Shown piece after piece: positions 1-10,275 of a DNA stretch of 64,000 bases. Location: positions 104,807 to 168,806 of the forward strand of contig MCGO01000087.1 in assembly GCA_002104985.1 (NCBI GenBank), written 5' to 3'. Positions within the stretch are counted from its first letter, which is position 1; each line of letters begins with the position of its first letter. The DNA is from Rhizoclosmatium globosum. Its lineage: Eukaryota; Chytridiomycota; Chytridiomycetes; Chytridiales; Chytriomycetaceae. The position numbers and the translations under genes are program-made. The notes beneath the pieces were generated by a model. It was not told where the DNA came from. It did no database searches and was given only the letters and a program-made list of their open reading frames with translations.

Positions 1-1115
1 GTCTATGAACTTCATACTGGAGCTTTCTTGAACGATATCGAAATGCCATCTGGGTCAATCATCAAAGGAATGTCTGGAAACAGGGTTCGTCTTTTGTTTC
101 CATTTCAATCCATCGACTAACGGTAGTATAGAAAGACACTGAAATGTTTTACTCTTTTGGGTCGTTTGTTTCCCCAGGAATCACTCGACGTTACGAGTTT
201 GCATCTCGCAAAGATTCTATTTTCAGAGAAACAAGTGTTAAGGGATTTAACTCTTCGATTTTTGAAGTGAAACAAGTCTTTTACTCCTCTGAAGATGGTA
301 CCAAGATTCCTATGTACATCATTCACAAGAAAGGACTGTCATTGAATGGCAATAATCCTGCCTTACTCTATGCTTATGGAGGTTTCAACATCTCGATTCT
401 TCCCTCTTTTTCTGTAAGTCATCTTAACTCAGAAACTTAATTTAATCAAACGTGTTAGGTTGGCTGGCTCACATTTGTCGAAAAATTCAATGGAGTCGTT
501 GCTGTGGCTAACATTCGCGGTGGAGCAGAGTATGGTCAGGAATGGTACGACAGTGGTCGTCTCAAAAAGAAGCAAAACTGTTTCACGGACTTTCAGTATG
601 CTGCCCGTTTCTTGGTTTCGGAAAAGTATACGAAACCTGAAAGACTCGCAATCAACGGAGGATCGAATGGAGGACTTCTCGTTGGCGCGTGTGTGAACCA
701 AACGCCCGAACTTTTCGGTCTTGGTATTGCCGAAGTTGGTGTCATGGATTTGCTCCGTTTCCACAAGTTCACTATTGGAAGCGCATGGACAAGCGATTAT
801 GGTAATCCAGATGTTAAGGAGGACTTTGACTACGCGCTTAAAATTTCTCCATTGCACAATGTGGACCGCAATAAGAAATATCCCGCTGTACTGTTGATCA
901 CGGGTGACCACGATGATCGTGTCGTCCCCTTGCATTCTTTGAAGTTGGGAGCCACACTTCAGTATGAGTTGAGCGAAAGCGAGAAGCCAATCATGATGAG
1001 AATCAACACAAAAGCCGGTCATGGAGCTGGAAAAAGTATGCAACAAATTATTGAAGAGGCTAGCGACAAATACACATACTTGGCTTGTGTGTTGAACGCA
1101 AACTACTCTGATTAA
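1..1115 (+). CDS. PREP: Prolyl oligopeptidase, C-terminal part (5' end outside window)
   Basis: Serine peptidase of family S9A that cleaves after proline in short peptides in the cytosol. Three exons are visible: 1-84, 132-413 and 459-1115, joined by introns of 47 and 45 bp with GT..AG ends; about 340 residues are present. The last exon carries the nucleophile motif GGSNGG (active serine), the Asp loop near DHDDRVVP and the His in KAGHGAGK, so the catalytic triad is complete. The propeller-to-hydrolase transition (FYSF.SF..PG, YGGFNIS) matches the family. The gene starts upstream of the window. A polyadenylation-like AATAAA lies about 20 bp after the stop. The family assignment is secure. Confidence 0.95.
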
Positions 1116-1149
1116 TTGCGAGATTTGAAAATGAAATAAACGATTTTGT

Positions 1150-2003
1150 TTATTCATTTGTTCCATAAGAGGAGGCTAAAGGCTGAGATGAATGTTTTAT
1201 CATCGGGGCTTCAGTGTCGTTCTCCAAAACTAAAGTCCCCCCCGTCGTTTTCCTTCTTTGTTTATACAACCAAACACCAAGAGCTACTAGAAAGCTGAGA
1301 AGAAATGCGCTTGTCATACAAGCAGCTACAATGACTACTTCCCTTCCTCGGTTTACCGGCGCCCTGTGTTGGTCTTCTTCAAATAGAATGGTTGAAGTAA
1401 CTTTTGGAACTGTAGCTGAGTTTCTGGACTCTGAAAAACTCTCCACGGATTGAGGAATTTAGTATTCTTGACCATTCAGCCCAATAATTGTGATTTCTCC
1501 TCGAACTTCATTAAAATTAAATCTGTAGGTATTTGCGATAGACTCATGGTCGTCAGAAATACTGTCGCAAGTGTAGGCAGTTTGTTGAAGCTGCGATTGA
1601 GAATATTTATTTAGAATATATGGGATATTTCTTAAACTATACTCACAATGGGAATCATAATGGAAAGTTTTGGGTCTTTCTGGCTTGTGTTGGATGATTC
1701 GAGACAACAAGCACATGGAAACAATTGACCAGAGTCAAAGCGGATGTCTTGGACTCGCAGAACATTTGCAGTGAGGACGAAGTAAAAGGCTGATAGTCAT
1801 TTGCCTTGAAATAGCACACTTTGCCACATTGAGGGGCATTTCCGATCAGCTGGTTCAGAGTTATAGCGAGGACACCGGCTTGACGATGCAACGAAGCAGT
1901 CGAATTGCCTACTTTTTGGAAGTTCATAATACTTGTAAGTTCGCACAATTGCTTGCCGTGGCTGTGAAAGATCGAAAGATCGGAAAAGTTGAACACTTTT
2001 TTC
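1150..2003 (-). pseudogene. Decayed copy of the CFEM-like membrane protein
   Basis: Paralogue of the adjacent gene at 2035-2964. Recognisable blocks in the same order: a Cys block (APQCGKVC, then MFCES), an intron with the same position and donor after MIPI (intron about 1590-1645), a TICDS-like block (AYTCDSIS), and a C-terminal single transmembrane segment (about residues 40-60 of the last ORF) with a basic stop-transfer. Against the intact copy it has a net 14-bp length difference near 1655-1720, which shifts the frame, and an in-frame TAA at 1459-1461 where the paralogue has a sense codon. No convincing signal peptide is left. It could instead be a sequencing artefact or a truncated secreted form, but two separate lesions favour decay. 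Coordinates are approximate at the 5' end. Confidence 0.6.
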
Positions 2004-2034
2004 ATTAAAAGATATATGTCTAGACTACGTTTAT

Positions 2035-2964
2035 TCAATATGTGCCATATTTTAACGAAATCTTTGGCTCTGAAAACGTGGTAGGTGCTGATTCATCCTC
2101 TTCAATCATTTCTGCAATCATCTTTCGCTTTTTGTTTCTTCGACACAAGCAAACACCAACGGCTACTAAAAAACAGAGAAGGAATAATCCCACTAATATG
2201 GCTCCAGCAATAATGGCTCCTCTTTTGTTGTCACCTGTTGGAGTTTTCGATTTCGTGGAACTACTGTTGCTTCACGGCGACGGCGGATCTGACCCGAATT
2301 CTTAGGTAGACTGCTTTAGGATGGTTTCGGCCGCCCGGTGCACGCTTAACAACCGACTCAGAACTGGTACGGACAAGGGGAATCTGACTGTCGGGGCCGA
2401 TTTGTCTGGTGCACCTTCTCCTCCTTTTGTTGCTCTAGAGCCCTCTGTTTCCATCGATTTATTTGGATCAGTCGGTGGTCCGACTGTGGGAGGGATGAAG
2501 AATTCTTTTCCATCCCGGTCAATTATTGTTATTGCGGCCGCATCTCGATTTAAGTTAAATTTGTAGCCTTCGTTTTCGTTTTCGTTTGTGATGGAATTAC
2601 AGATGGTGACTGTGCTTTGTAACTGCAGTAATGCAATCCAATTAATAATTATTATTGTTATCAAAGAACTCACAATAGGAATCATAGCCGACAAATCTTT
2701 GAGGTTATCGGATTTCGAGCACTTTGAGTTAAGGCATCTGAGAAGTTCAAGGCCTGTTGTCTCGGATTTGCAAAATTGCTGAAGGGAGTCTACAGCGAAA
2801 GTACTCTGCTTCGATAATTCTATAAAACAAGATTGGCCACATGTTGGCGCGGTTTTAAGAAGCTTGTTTAGAGAATCTGTTGAAGATTGAGCAGGACTGT
2901 TGGATGTAGCCACACAGGCTACTATTTGGAAGGCCAACACAATTAAGACAAAACACGCGTTCAT
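2035..2964 (-). CDS. CFEM-like secreted-type I membrane protein
   Basis: Predicted 276-residue surface protein in three exons: 2674-2964, 2312-2622 and 2035-2263. The start MNACFVLIVLAF gives a clean signal peptide; the Met 24 bp upstream is less good. A Cys-patterned domain follows (TCGQSC, QFCKS, RCLNSKC, TIC), resembling a CFEM domain with fewer cysteines, then a Ser/Thr/Pro-rich stalk, one transmembrane helix and a short basic-acidic tail ending KYGTY. The last intron is 48 bp, a multiple of three, and contains two in-frame stops, so splicing is required to reach the membrane anchor. CFEM membership is inferred from cysteine spacing only. AATAAA overlaps the stop region. It sits in tandem with a decayed copy. 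Confidence 0.65.
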
Positions 2965-3129
2965 AGTGGATTTTTGAATGTTCTTCAATGTGTTCGATTT
3001 TTGAACGTGAGTAGAAGAACCACAAAAAAATGTGGAACATCATTTTTGGTAGAACTTCATTCAAGTGATTGAATTCAACAAGCTTCTGACATCACTGTCA
3101 CTTTTAAAGCATTTTATTACATTTATTCA

Positions 3130-4259
3130 CTACGCTGCGCGTTCATACCAAACAGCACTGCAATAACTTTCCTCCACTGTCCTCCTCCAAAACTGGTAGG
3201 GATGTTTCACCAAACTATCTCGACAAGACTCGGGGTTCGGAATAAACTGCTGAACAAATCCATTTTGATTGAGCATGTGGCAAAGTTCACCGTTGGGATC
3301 ACTTGGGTCACCACCCTCTTGACAAGGGTGGCAAATGCGCAGGAATTTGAGCATTTTACAGCTTGAAACAAGAGTTTTAAGAGTTGAACACGAAACATTG
3401 AGAGGCGGGAGGTGAATATTATCCTGTCCAAAAGTCAACTGTTCGAGGTTGGGACAGTATTTGACAAGCGCAAGCAGGACGTCGTCTGTAACGGACTCGT
3501 GTGCACCAATTAAATTCAAGACTCGAAGCGAAGGATTTCTGGATATGCAGTCAATCAAGTCTTTCGGTAAGCAAGCAGTAAGTATGAATGGCAAAACGAT
3601 GTTTTCCTTTCCAGAGGTCGATTGGAGACATTCTTGAGTTGTATTTGTACCAGGAAGAATCGAGAACGTTTTTGGTCCTTTGTGGAGAGCCGTGTTTGTC
3701 ATTTCCGCTTTGAGAACACAGAACTCGCCCTCAAGATATCCTGCCGTGATTCGTGCCGTCCTTTGATTGCATCCAGTCTCAACTCGAATCTCTTGTATCG
3801 TTTCATAAGATTTAGAGTCGCTTTCAGTAACTCAAGCGACAACAAACCTTCAATGCGAGCGGCCATCTCAGGCCATTGCACCATAGCAAACGCATCCACA
3901 AGCGAATAACCAAAATTAACAAACGCCACTGATTCACGGTTTGCTGTCCTCAAGTAGCCCACCAAAAGCTGCCGTATATTTGCCTCCTGATGATCCAAGC
4001 TTTCCGGCACGGTCATCTCTTCCACTTTCAGTCCTGTGTACGTATTATGTTTCGTCAAGAGCGGGTGAGATCCTCGAGATTGTTTAATCCCGGTTTGTTC
4101 AAGCTGTTGAGCCAGGTTTGCAATCTCTTTGCATTGACGTTTGTGACCGCCCTCTTTCCAATCAGACCTTTGACAGTCTTTTGAGCAATATGACCGCGAT
4201 TGACAGCCGGCGCACACTTGTGTTGGCCCTTTGGTCTCGCACACGCAGCATTTGCCCAT
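3130..4259 (-). CDS. MYND zinc-finger protein with C-terminal leucine-rich region (frame broken)
   Basis: The N-terminus is a full MYND zinc finger: CCVCETKG, CAGCQSRSYCSKDCQ and HKRQC, giving the C-x2-C...C-x2-C...C-x3-C...H-x3-C ligand pattern. MYND domains bind proline-containing partner motifs. After about 185 residues the frame closes at 3699-3701, and a second reading frame begins with the overlapping ATGA. That second frame (to 3130) contains RNI/LRR-like text such as LRVLNLIG and LEQLTF. The other frame upstream of 3702 also reads protein-like (GYLEGEFCVLKAE), so I infer one gene of about 375 residues with a one-base indel near 3700-3800, not two coupled genes. The exact indel site is not resolved. 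Confidence 0.6.
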
Positions 4260-4421
4260 CTTCGAGAGAAAAGTATTCAAAAACAGTGTCACGACTCTTT
4301 TGTCGAATCGATATAATAAATTAGTGAAAATAAAAGGTATTGAGAGGTAGGGCGTAAGTATTAAGATGACTATGACGTTAACAAGAAAAAGGTGCTCACC
4401 GTTTCCCTCCCAGCGAACCAC

Positions 4422-4493
4422 GACTCCTTGGCGCAACGGTAGCGCGTTCGTCTCCAAAGCGAAAGGTTGCGCGTTCAAATCGCGTAGGGGTCA
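4422..4493 (+). tRNA. tRNA-Trp (anticodon CCA)
   Basis: A 72-base cloverleaf folds completely by eye: acceptor stem GACTCCT/AGGGGTC, D arm GCGC..GCGC, anticodon stem TTCGT/GCGAA with loop CTCCAAA giving anticodon CCA, T arm GCGCG-TTCAAAT-CGCGT, and discriminator A. There is no intron and no encoded CCA tail, as expected for a nuclear tRNA. It lies in the gap between the MYND gene and the ankyrin gene. Confidence 0.96.
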
Positions 4494-4726
4494 CACATCG
4501 TTTTGCTTCTGTCGGTCGAGAAAAGAAACTGGGGTGAATCCATTCAACGCCCCTTTTGGTCGTTGCTCACCAATCACAAAAGAACAGCCACGGCATATAT
4601 ACCAATGAAAATGTCGCACATTCGCAGATCCTCTCGTTTCAAACGAGCATTCCTTTTCCGACTCAACGGCACAACACAACAAATAACAACACGCCTCCCA
4701 CTTCTCCTCCATCTTCCTACAAAATG

Positions 4727-4798
4727 GGGCCCAACCGGGAATTGAACCCGGGACCACTTCTACCCTAAAGAAGTATCATACTACTAGACCATTGGGCT
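4727..4798 (-). tRNA. tRNA-Pro (anticodon AGG) with an A1-C72 mismatch
   Basis: Cloverleaf on the minus strand: anticodon stem CTTCT/AGAAG with loop TTAGGGT (anticodon AGG), T arm CCGGG-TTCAATT-CCCGG, D-arm region TGGTCTAGTAGTATGAT as in eukaryotic tRNA-Pro, discriminator C. The acceptor stem pairs at six of seven positions; the terminal pair is A1 against C72 where G1-C72 is normal for tRNA-Pro. It may be a sequence error, a post-transcriptionally repaired end or a weakened gene. There is no intron. Confidence 0.88.
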
Positions 4799-5232
4799 TG
4801 TATCATCGAAGGACTCATTAATAGAAGGACCGATAATGCAGAATATATTTCACGGTTGAGATTAAAACACCGCTTTTAATACTGAAACACTGAACTTAAG
4901 GCGGCAAGTCCCAAGTTCACCTCCAGCTTATCTGGTGGCAGCGATCTCCAGACTATTATCACGACATTATCAAAATTAGCACCCCAAAGTGAATGGAAAA
5001 GATTTCATTTGATTATTGATCGACGTGGCAGCTGAGTTGATAACAGATTGTGAGTTTCAATCACAGTATTACAGCCAAGGAAACCTGTCATCTTCTTTCT
5101 TAAGTGATGCTACTTTCATTGTGCAGTGCCTTCTCGGAACGAATACCTATATCAGATGTGGAGAAAAAGGTCCGAACGAGTCCGATTTTTCACGTTGGTC
5201 TTATTTTTAGAACCCTCGGTCGAATTGGTCGA
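4799..5232. other. Intergenic, no gene seen
   Basis: The stretch between tRNA-Pro and the ankyrin gene is moderately AT-rich. Short open frames here lack family resemblance. It should hold the promoter of the ankyrin gene, but I see no recognisable element. Confidence 0.5.
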
Positions 5233-6141
5233 ATGTCAAGTCGAATGTCCACGAAGCCAATCCTTCCACTTGAGCTCATTGAGTCCATCATCTGCCTCGC
5301 TGTAGTATCTGGCATTAGAGCCGGCGACAGAGGATCGTATTCCTTGTTCTCGGTTCTGACGAGCGTGAGTCGATCAGTGCGTAATGCCGTGTTTGAGTCA
5401 GGCGTTGTTCGAGCGCGGATTCTGATTGGTGCATTTGGGATTGGCGGTGCCCTCGAAGAAGTTGTTGGTGGCGACGGCGGCAAAACGTGGCGCTCGACGG
5501 CGGCGCTGGTCCCGGCGCTGCTGCGACTCGGCGCTGATCCATCCGCCGCGGAGGCTTCGGCGCTGCGACTCGCGTGTCGCAAGAACGATGAGGACCTTGT
5601 CATTCAAGTGCTCCGGTTTGTTCCGGCGGCAGAGGCAAAGTTGCTGGTCGCTGTCAGAGATAATGAGTGTCTGCGTGAGGCTTGCAGATCTGGAAACAAG
5701 GCAATTGCTCGTGCTCTCTTGGCTGCTGGTGCGGATATTCATGCGCGTGCTGATGAAGCTCTGAGATATGCGGCATGCTTTGGAAACTCGGATATGGCAC
5801 AGTTTCTGATTGACAATGGTGCTGATGTCACAGCCTTGAACAACACTTCCCTGTTTGAATCCATCGACAAGACTCATGAACATATTGTGAGAATCCTGTT
5901 GGCTTCTGGTTCGGATCCAAACGTTACTCGTTATGGTATTCTAGGTGGCCAATCTGTTCTTCAAGCCGCCGTTGCTAAAAAGAGCCTCGAAAACATCCAG
6001 AAGCTTTTAGCGTATGGCGCCAATCCTTTGTATAATAATGGCGCTGCGAAAAGAGATGCTCTTCGTCTTGGTGCTTTGGATATTGTCAAGCTGCTTGAAA
6101 AAGCTGAATCAACAACAACCCCGTCTCCGATCCTTAATTGA
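5233..6141 (+). CDS. F-box-like/ankyrin-repeat protein
   Basis: Single-exon protein of 302 residues starting MSSRMSTK; the open frame extends upstream but that part is not protein-like. The N-terminus (PLELIESIICLAVV) resembles an F-box helix. From about residue 90 there are degenerate ankyrin units: LLRLGADPSAAEASALRLAC, REACRSGNKAIARALLAAGA, LRYAACFGNSDMAQFLIDNG, LLASGSDPNV and KLLAYGANPL. Ankyrin proteins act as protein-binding scaffolds; with an F-box this would be a ubiquitin-ligase adaptor, which is only inferred. The middle third is very GC-rich (GCGGCG-type codons) compared with the ends. Confidence 0.75.
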   Translation: MSSRMSTKPILPLELIESIICLAVVSGIRAGDRGSYSLFSVLTSVSRSVRNAVFESGVVRARILIGAFGIGGALEEVVGGDGGKTWRSTAALVPALLRLGADPSAAEASALRLACRKNDEDLVIQVLRFVPAAEAKLLVAVRDNECLREACRSGNKAIARALLAAGADIHARADEALRYAACFGNSDMAQFLIDNGADVTALNNTSLFESIDKTHEHIVRILLASGSDPNVTRYGILGGQSVLQAAVAKKSLENIQKLLAYGANPLYNNGAAKRDALRLGALDIVKLLEKAESTTTPSPILN

Positions 6142-6524
6142 TAATACCTATGAATTTTATTTCATTTTTTAGTGACGATCTCTCTTCTTTTGGACTGTTG
6201 CTCCAAGTCACATGGTGACAATTTTAATTGAAAATACTGAGTTTGTTTGTGAACAAAACTGGTGCTTCTTGCAATACGCTAGATATTAGTTTCAATAGAA
6301 AAGATCATGTTAAAATTGAAGTGAGAGAACCGTTGCCAGTTTGACCTTTGATTTTAATAAACTGATCTGAGCCCCGTTCTTTGATTGCTTTGCATTATTG
6401 GCTCAAACGAATACAATCACGGCTGGCATCTACAAACAATGATACTTAAACAAACTCTTTATTACTGTTTCGAACATAGTGACATTAATTGATACATTTC
6501 TAACTTCTAAAAGTAGCCAGATAC
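6142..6524. other. Intergenic between convergent genes
   Basis: 3' ends of the ankyrin gene (plus) and the chitinase gene (minus) face each other here. AT-rich, with AATAAA-like motifs near 6356 and 6459. No gene or RNA seen. Confidence 0.5.
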
Positions 6525-8932
6525 TTAACAAGACGCGGATGTTGGGGTACATTGCCATTGCAAGACGTTGGCACCGTTAGCAACAACATAGTTACAAATA
6601 CACGCGTTGCTGCATCCCCAGGCACCGAAAGTTGTACACGAAGCTCCGTTGGAGATCTTTCCTCCAGCAGCGGCGGTAGTGGTAATTGGAGCAACAGCAG
6701 TGGTAGTCTTTGGAGCAGCGGCAGTGGTTGTTTGTTGGACGGCAGCAGTTGTGGTCTTTGGTGCAGCGGCAGTGGTTGTTTGTTGGACGGCAGCAGTTGT
6801 GGTCTTTGGTACAGCAGTTGTAACGACTGGACCGGTTCCGCCACAAGCACCAAGGTTAGTCCATTGAGAGTATGGAGCAGAGTTAGCAGCTGGGTCGTTG
6901 TTGAGAGCGTACCAGTTCGCGACGTAGTTAAAACCTCCTTCACTGGCCTGGTCACCCTTCAAGTAAGTCTTTGTCGCGTCGTAAGGAGCAACACATGGAG
7001 TTTGACCGCTAGATGCAGAAGTGGTAGTAGTCTGAACAATGACAGCAGTGGTGGTCTTAACAGCAGCAGTGGTGGTCTGAATAACAGCAGCAGTAGTAGT
7101 CTGAATAACAGCGGCGGTAGTAGTCTGGATAACAGCGGCGGTAGTGGTTTGAACAATTGGTGCAGTGGTAGTCTGAACAACGGCAGCGGTGGTAGTCGTT
7201 TTTTGAGCAGCAGCGGTTGTAGTAGTGGTCTTTTGGACAGCAGCAGTAGTGGAAGATCCGCTTGGAGGAGGTCCAGGAGGAGTTCCAGGTCCAGTCAAAG
7301 CATTCAATAAAGTATTCTGCGTATCGTCTCCATCAATTGGCCAAACCATGAATCCACCAAGTCCCTTTTGAGCTCCATATCCAACCTTCACTGAAATTGC
7401 TTGAGCAGTGTCGTAAGTCCAGAAGACCTTGGACGTAGGAGAGTATCCATAACTTGCTTGGGCAGTTGCGTCCCAGAAGGTTTGAACGCTGGCATCAGCA
7501 GCAATGTTCACGTAGTTAGTCTTGAGGGTCGATGGTGGGGCTGAACCCGTCTGGAAGAGACCATGAGAACCACCATCTTCAACTGAACTCCACGCGTGGC
7601 CGTAGAATGGAACTCCAACAACGACTTGGTTAGCTGGGCATCCATTGTTAATGTAGTAGTTGACGGCAAAGTCGATAGAAGTTTGGGCGACTCCGTTGTT
7701 GTTTTGGTACTGAGGTGGGGTATCGTCGTACAGAGCAGCCTGGTGGTTGGTGTTGGACTCCCACTCGCCGTGCACATCGTATGCCATCAAGTCTTTTTTG
7801 TACGTTGTTAGCTACAGTCTTTGAATATCAAGAATACTTACTAATGAAGTCCAAGTTATCACAAACAGACTTGATGTCCAATTTATCCATCTTATCAGCA
7901 CCAATTCCGGCAGCCATGGAAATCAAATAGTTGGAGCCTGATGGAGTCTTTCCAGCAGCGTTGAACGCGGCACGGACTTTCGAAACCATGGCTGTGAACT
8001 TGGCTTTATCGTTGCTACGGGCTGGGTAAGCACAGGTAGTCTTGAGACAGTCTCTAGTGTCTTCCGCAGTTCCAGCGCCAGCACCTCCGGGGTTTCCAGG
8101 GATAGCTTGACCACCGTGTTCCCATCCAGGGTACTATTATCGGTTAGACTGAACCTATGAATCCGATAACAACATACCTCCCAATCAAAGTCAACTCCAT
8201 CGAATCCAAAGAACTTGACAAACTCAACAATAGAGGTAACAAACTTGTCAATGTAATTTGGCTCGGTCGCAGCAGAGAACAAGTTGGAATCGTACCAACC
8301 ACCAACAGAAATCAAAAACTTGAGGTTGGGGTTGTTCTTCTTGATCTTTTGCAGAACGTACGCGTAGTTACCACAAACAGCTGGGTTTCCAGTCGCTGGG
8401 TCGCTGTACCCGTTGTTGTTGAAGTCGAGGACAGCTTCACACTGTGGGACTCGAGCGGCACCAGGTGCACCAGATGGGTTTACGCAAGCGGTGTCAGGAC
8501 AGGCACCTGGAGCACCAATGTAGGGAACCATTGCGATTTTTCCGGTTGCACAAGTCTTCGCCGCTGGAACAGGGATACACTCGGTTGGGCAAGAAGTTCC
8601 AACACAGGCTTGGTAGTCGGCATAAGCGTCAGTGAAACCAATGTAGTATTGATCAGACTTAGTGTGGTAGGCGACAGTTGCGAAGGCATAGTTGATGTGT
8701 GTGTACTTGCTTCCAACTTGTGGAGTGATCTGGAATGGCTGGTTTCCATTGTCATAGAAGTACCAGGACTCTGTTTATCGTATTAGATGTGAGTTAGACA
8801 GCGAAGGAAAGATGTTTCGATTGGTGGCTAACCGTGGTATCCAATGATCCTGTTTGTGTTGGCACGGGGAGTTGGAGCAGCCTTGACCGCGGCAAGGCCG
8901 GCAAGCACAGTGGCAATGGTTGAGATTTGCAT
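6525..8932 (-). CDS. Secreted modular chitinase, GH18 plus two carbohydrate-binding modules
   Basis: Endo- or exochitinase for wall remodelling or for digesting chitinous substrate. Four exons: 8833-8932, 8178-8770, 7842-8133 and 6525-7792, giving 750 residues in one uninterrupted frame. There is a signal peptide MQISTIATVLAGLAAVKA. The GH18 barrel carries FLISVGGW and the catalytic FDGVDFDWE (Glu is the acid/base), with INLMAYDVHG and FMVWPIDGDD after it. A Thr/Ala/Val linker of repeats follows, then a CBM5/12-type chitin-binding module (YLKGDQASEGGFNYVANWYA), a second Thr-rich linker and a six-cysteine C-terminal module (SCTTFGAWGCSNACICNY) like a fungal carbohydrate-binding domain. Faces HDHD2 across a 452-bp divergent promoter region. 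Confidence 0.95.
6690..7250 (-). repeat. Thr-rich linker repeats inside the chitinase
   Basis: Two repeat tracts flank the CBM5/12 module. The first (about 7020-7250) repeats a unit encoding AAVIQTTT with near-perfect copies; the second (about 6690-6830) repeats a longer unit encoding AAPKTTTAAVQQTTT. They encode O-glycosylatable linkers and are likely to vary in length between strains. Confidence 0.85.
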
Positions 8933-9384
8933 AGATATTATTTGCTATCTGGGTTGTCCCCCAGATGTCTCCCGTTTTAATATCCACGTCCACGAAAGCC
9001 ATCTTAAAATTTTGCCAGCAACGTGACCAGTCACACGTCGGCAAGCCTGTCAACATGTGATTAGTGCCTCCCTTGGTCTTTCCCAAATTTAATTATTGAA
9101 GTATTGTTTTGACCTGTTGTCTAGCGATACTCTGTTCTACATACTTGCAACAATTATATAAGGAGTCTTGAACCGTATCATCGTAATTGTCAGTGCACCG
9201 AAAGAGCAGAAGTGAATGAAACATTCGATAAGATCATATGCTCTCGCTCTTGACCTCTGTCAGACGAACTTTTGAAACAAGACAGGTTACTCTCAAGCCC
9301 TAAGATTTTAACTCAATAATTCGAAACGTCATTCATAATTAAGCTTATTTGTGTGATGTGAGTGGGCAACGAAAAGTGTTGCTA
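8933..9384. promoter_or_regulatory. Divergent promoter region, chitinase / HDHD2
   Basis: 452 bp between two divergent start codons. Contains an AT-rich ATATAAGG element (about 9154-9161) oriented as a possible TATA box. No open frame with family similarity. Function inferred from position. Confidence 0.45.
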
Positions 9385-10245
9385 ATGAAGGCCATCCGAG
9401 GAGTGTGTATTGACCTGTCAGGAACACTGCACATTGAGGACACACTGACTCCTGGCGCACTTGAGGCACTTACCCAACTTCGAAGCCACGAATCGCAGCT
9501 TCAGGTGCAGTGATGGCTCTGAAGCCCCTCGTATCTAAACAACACTTTGTGCAACCAGATCCGATTTGTCAGCAACACCTCAAAAGACTCGTCGGCCTCG
9601 CTCGTGGCCCGACTCCGCCGCCTTGGATTCACGGACGCGCTTGTTCCCGCGGCGGCCGTGTTCACGTCGCTGTCAGCCGCGGCGAAGAAGGCTGCGATCG
9701 AGAAACGGACGCCGCTGCTTCTCGTTGCGAACGAGGCAAAGGCCGACTTTGAAACTCCGACAAAAGGCGCTGTGTTTGATGCTGTCGTGGTTGGACTGGC
9801 CCCGCACGCGTTTGAGTACGAATCCCTGTCGCTCGCTATGAATGTGCTGCTTGAGGCGAAGGCGGGGAACAAGAATTCGATGCTCATTGCGACTCATAAG
9901 GGGCGATACTTTCAGCGGAAGGACGGACTTGCGATGGGTCCTGGACCATTTGTCGCGGCATTGGAGTATGCTACTGGAATTGAGGCTCAGGTTGTTGGAA
10001 AGCCTGAACCTGCCTTCTTCAAATTGGCATTAGATGATATGGGGCTTCAGCCAGATGAATGTGTGCATATTGGGGATGACGTGCGAGATGACGTAGGAGG
10101 TGCGATGGCTGTTGGAATGAGGGGAATCCTTGTTCGCACGGGCAAATATCGTCCTGGCGATGAAACTACACATGGAATCACGCCATCTTCCACAGTCCAA
10201 GATTTTAGTGCTGCTGTGGATTTGATTTTGAGGGGTTTGGTGTAA
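9385..10245 (+). CDS. HDHD2: HAD-superfamily hydrolase HDHD2-type
   Basis: Two exons, 9385-9504 and 9559-10245, 268 residues. The match to animal HDHD2 is near end to end. Motif I reads DLSGTLH, with Ser in place of the usual second Asp, as is typical of this subfamily. Motif II is FVSNTSK, then KGRYFQRKDGLAMGPGPFV, motif III Lys in VGKPEPAFF, and motif IV GDDVRDDVGGA. Likely a phosphatase or phosphotransferase with an undefined substrate; the altered acid/base Asp means phosphatase activity may be weak. The cap region (about 60-150) is GC-rich. Confidence 0.93.
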
Positions 10246-10275
10246 AATGAAGTGACAATTCCAACTTTGACAATC

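Noticed and set aside
1459..1461. In-frame TAA in the CFEM-like twin as programmed readthrough
   Set aside because: A second lesion (length difference near 1655-1720) already breaks the frame, and no signal peptide remains, so decay explains it better.
3699..3702. ATGA overlap between two ORFs as translational coupling
   Set aside because: Stop-start coupling is a bacterial feature; the upstream part of the second frame also reads as protein, so a one-base indel in one MYND gene is simpler.
6552..7310. Long plus-strand open frame (252 codons) rich in Ser/Gly
   Set aside because: It is the antisense shadow of the Thr/Ala repeats of the chitinase; no start context or family resemblance.
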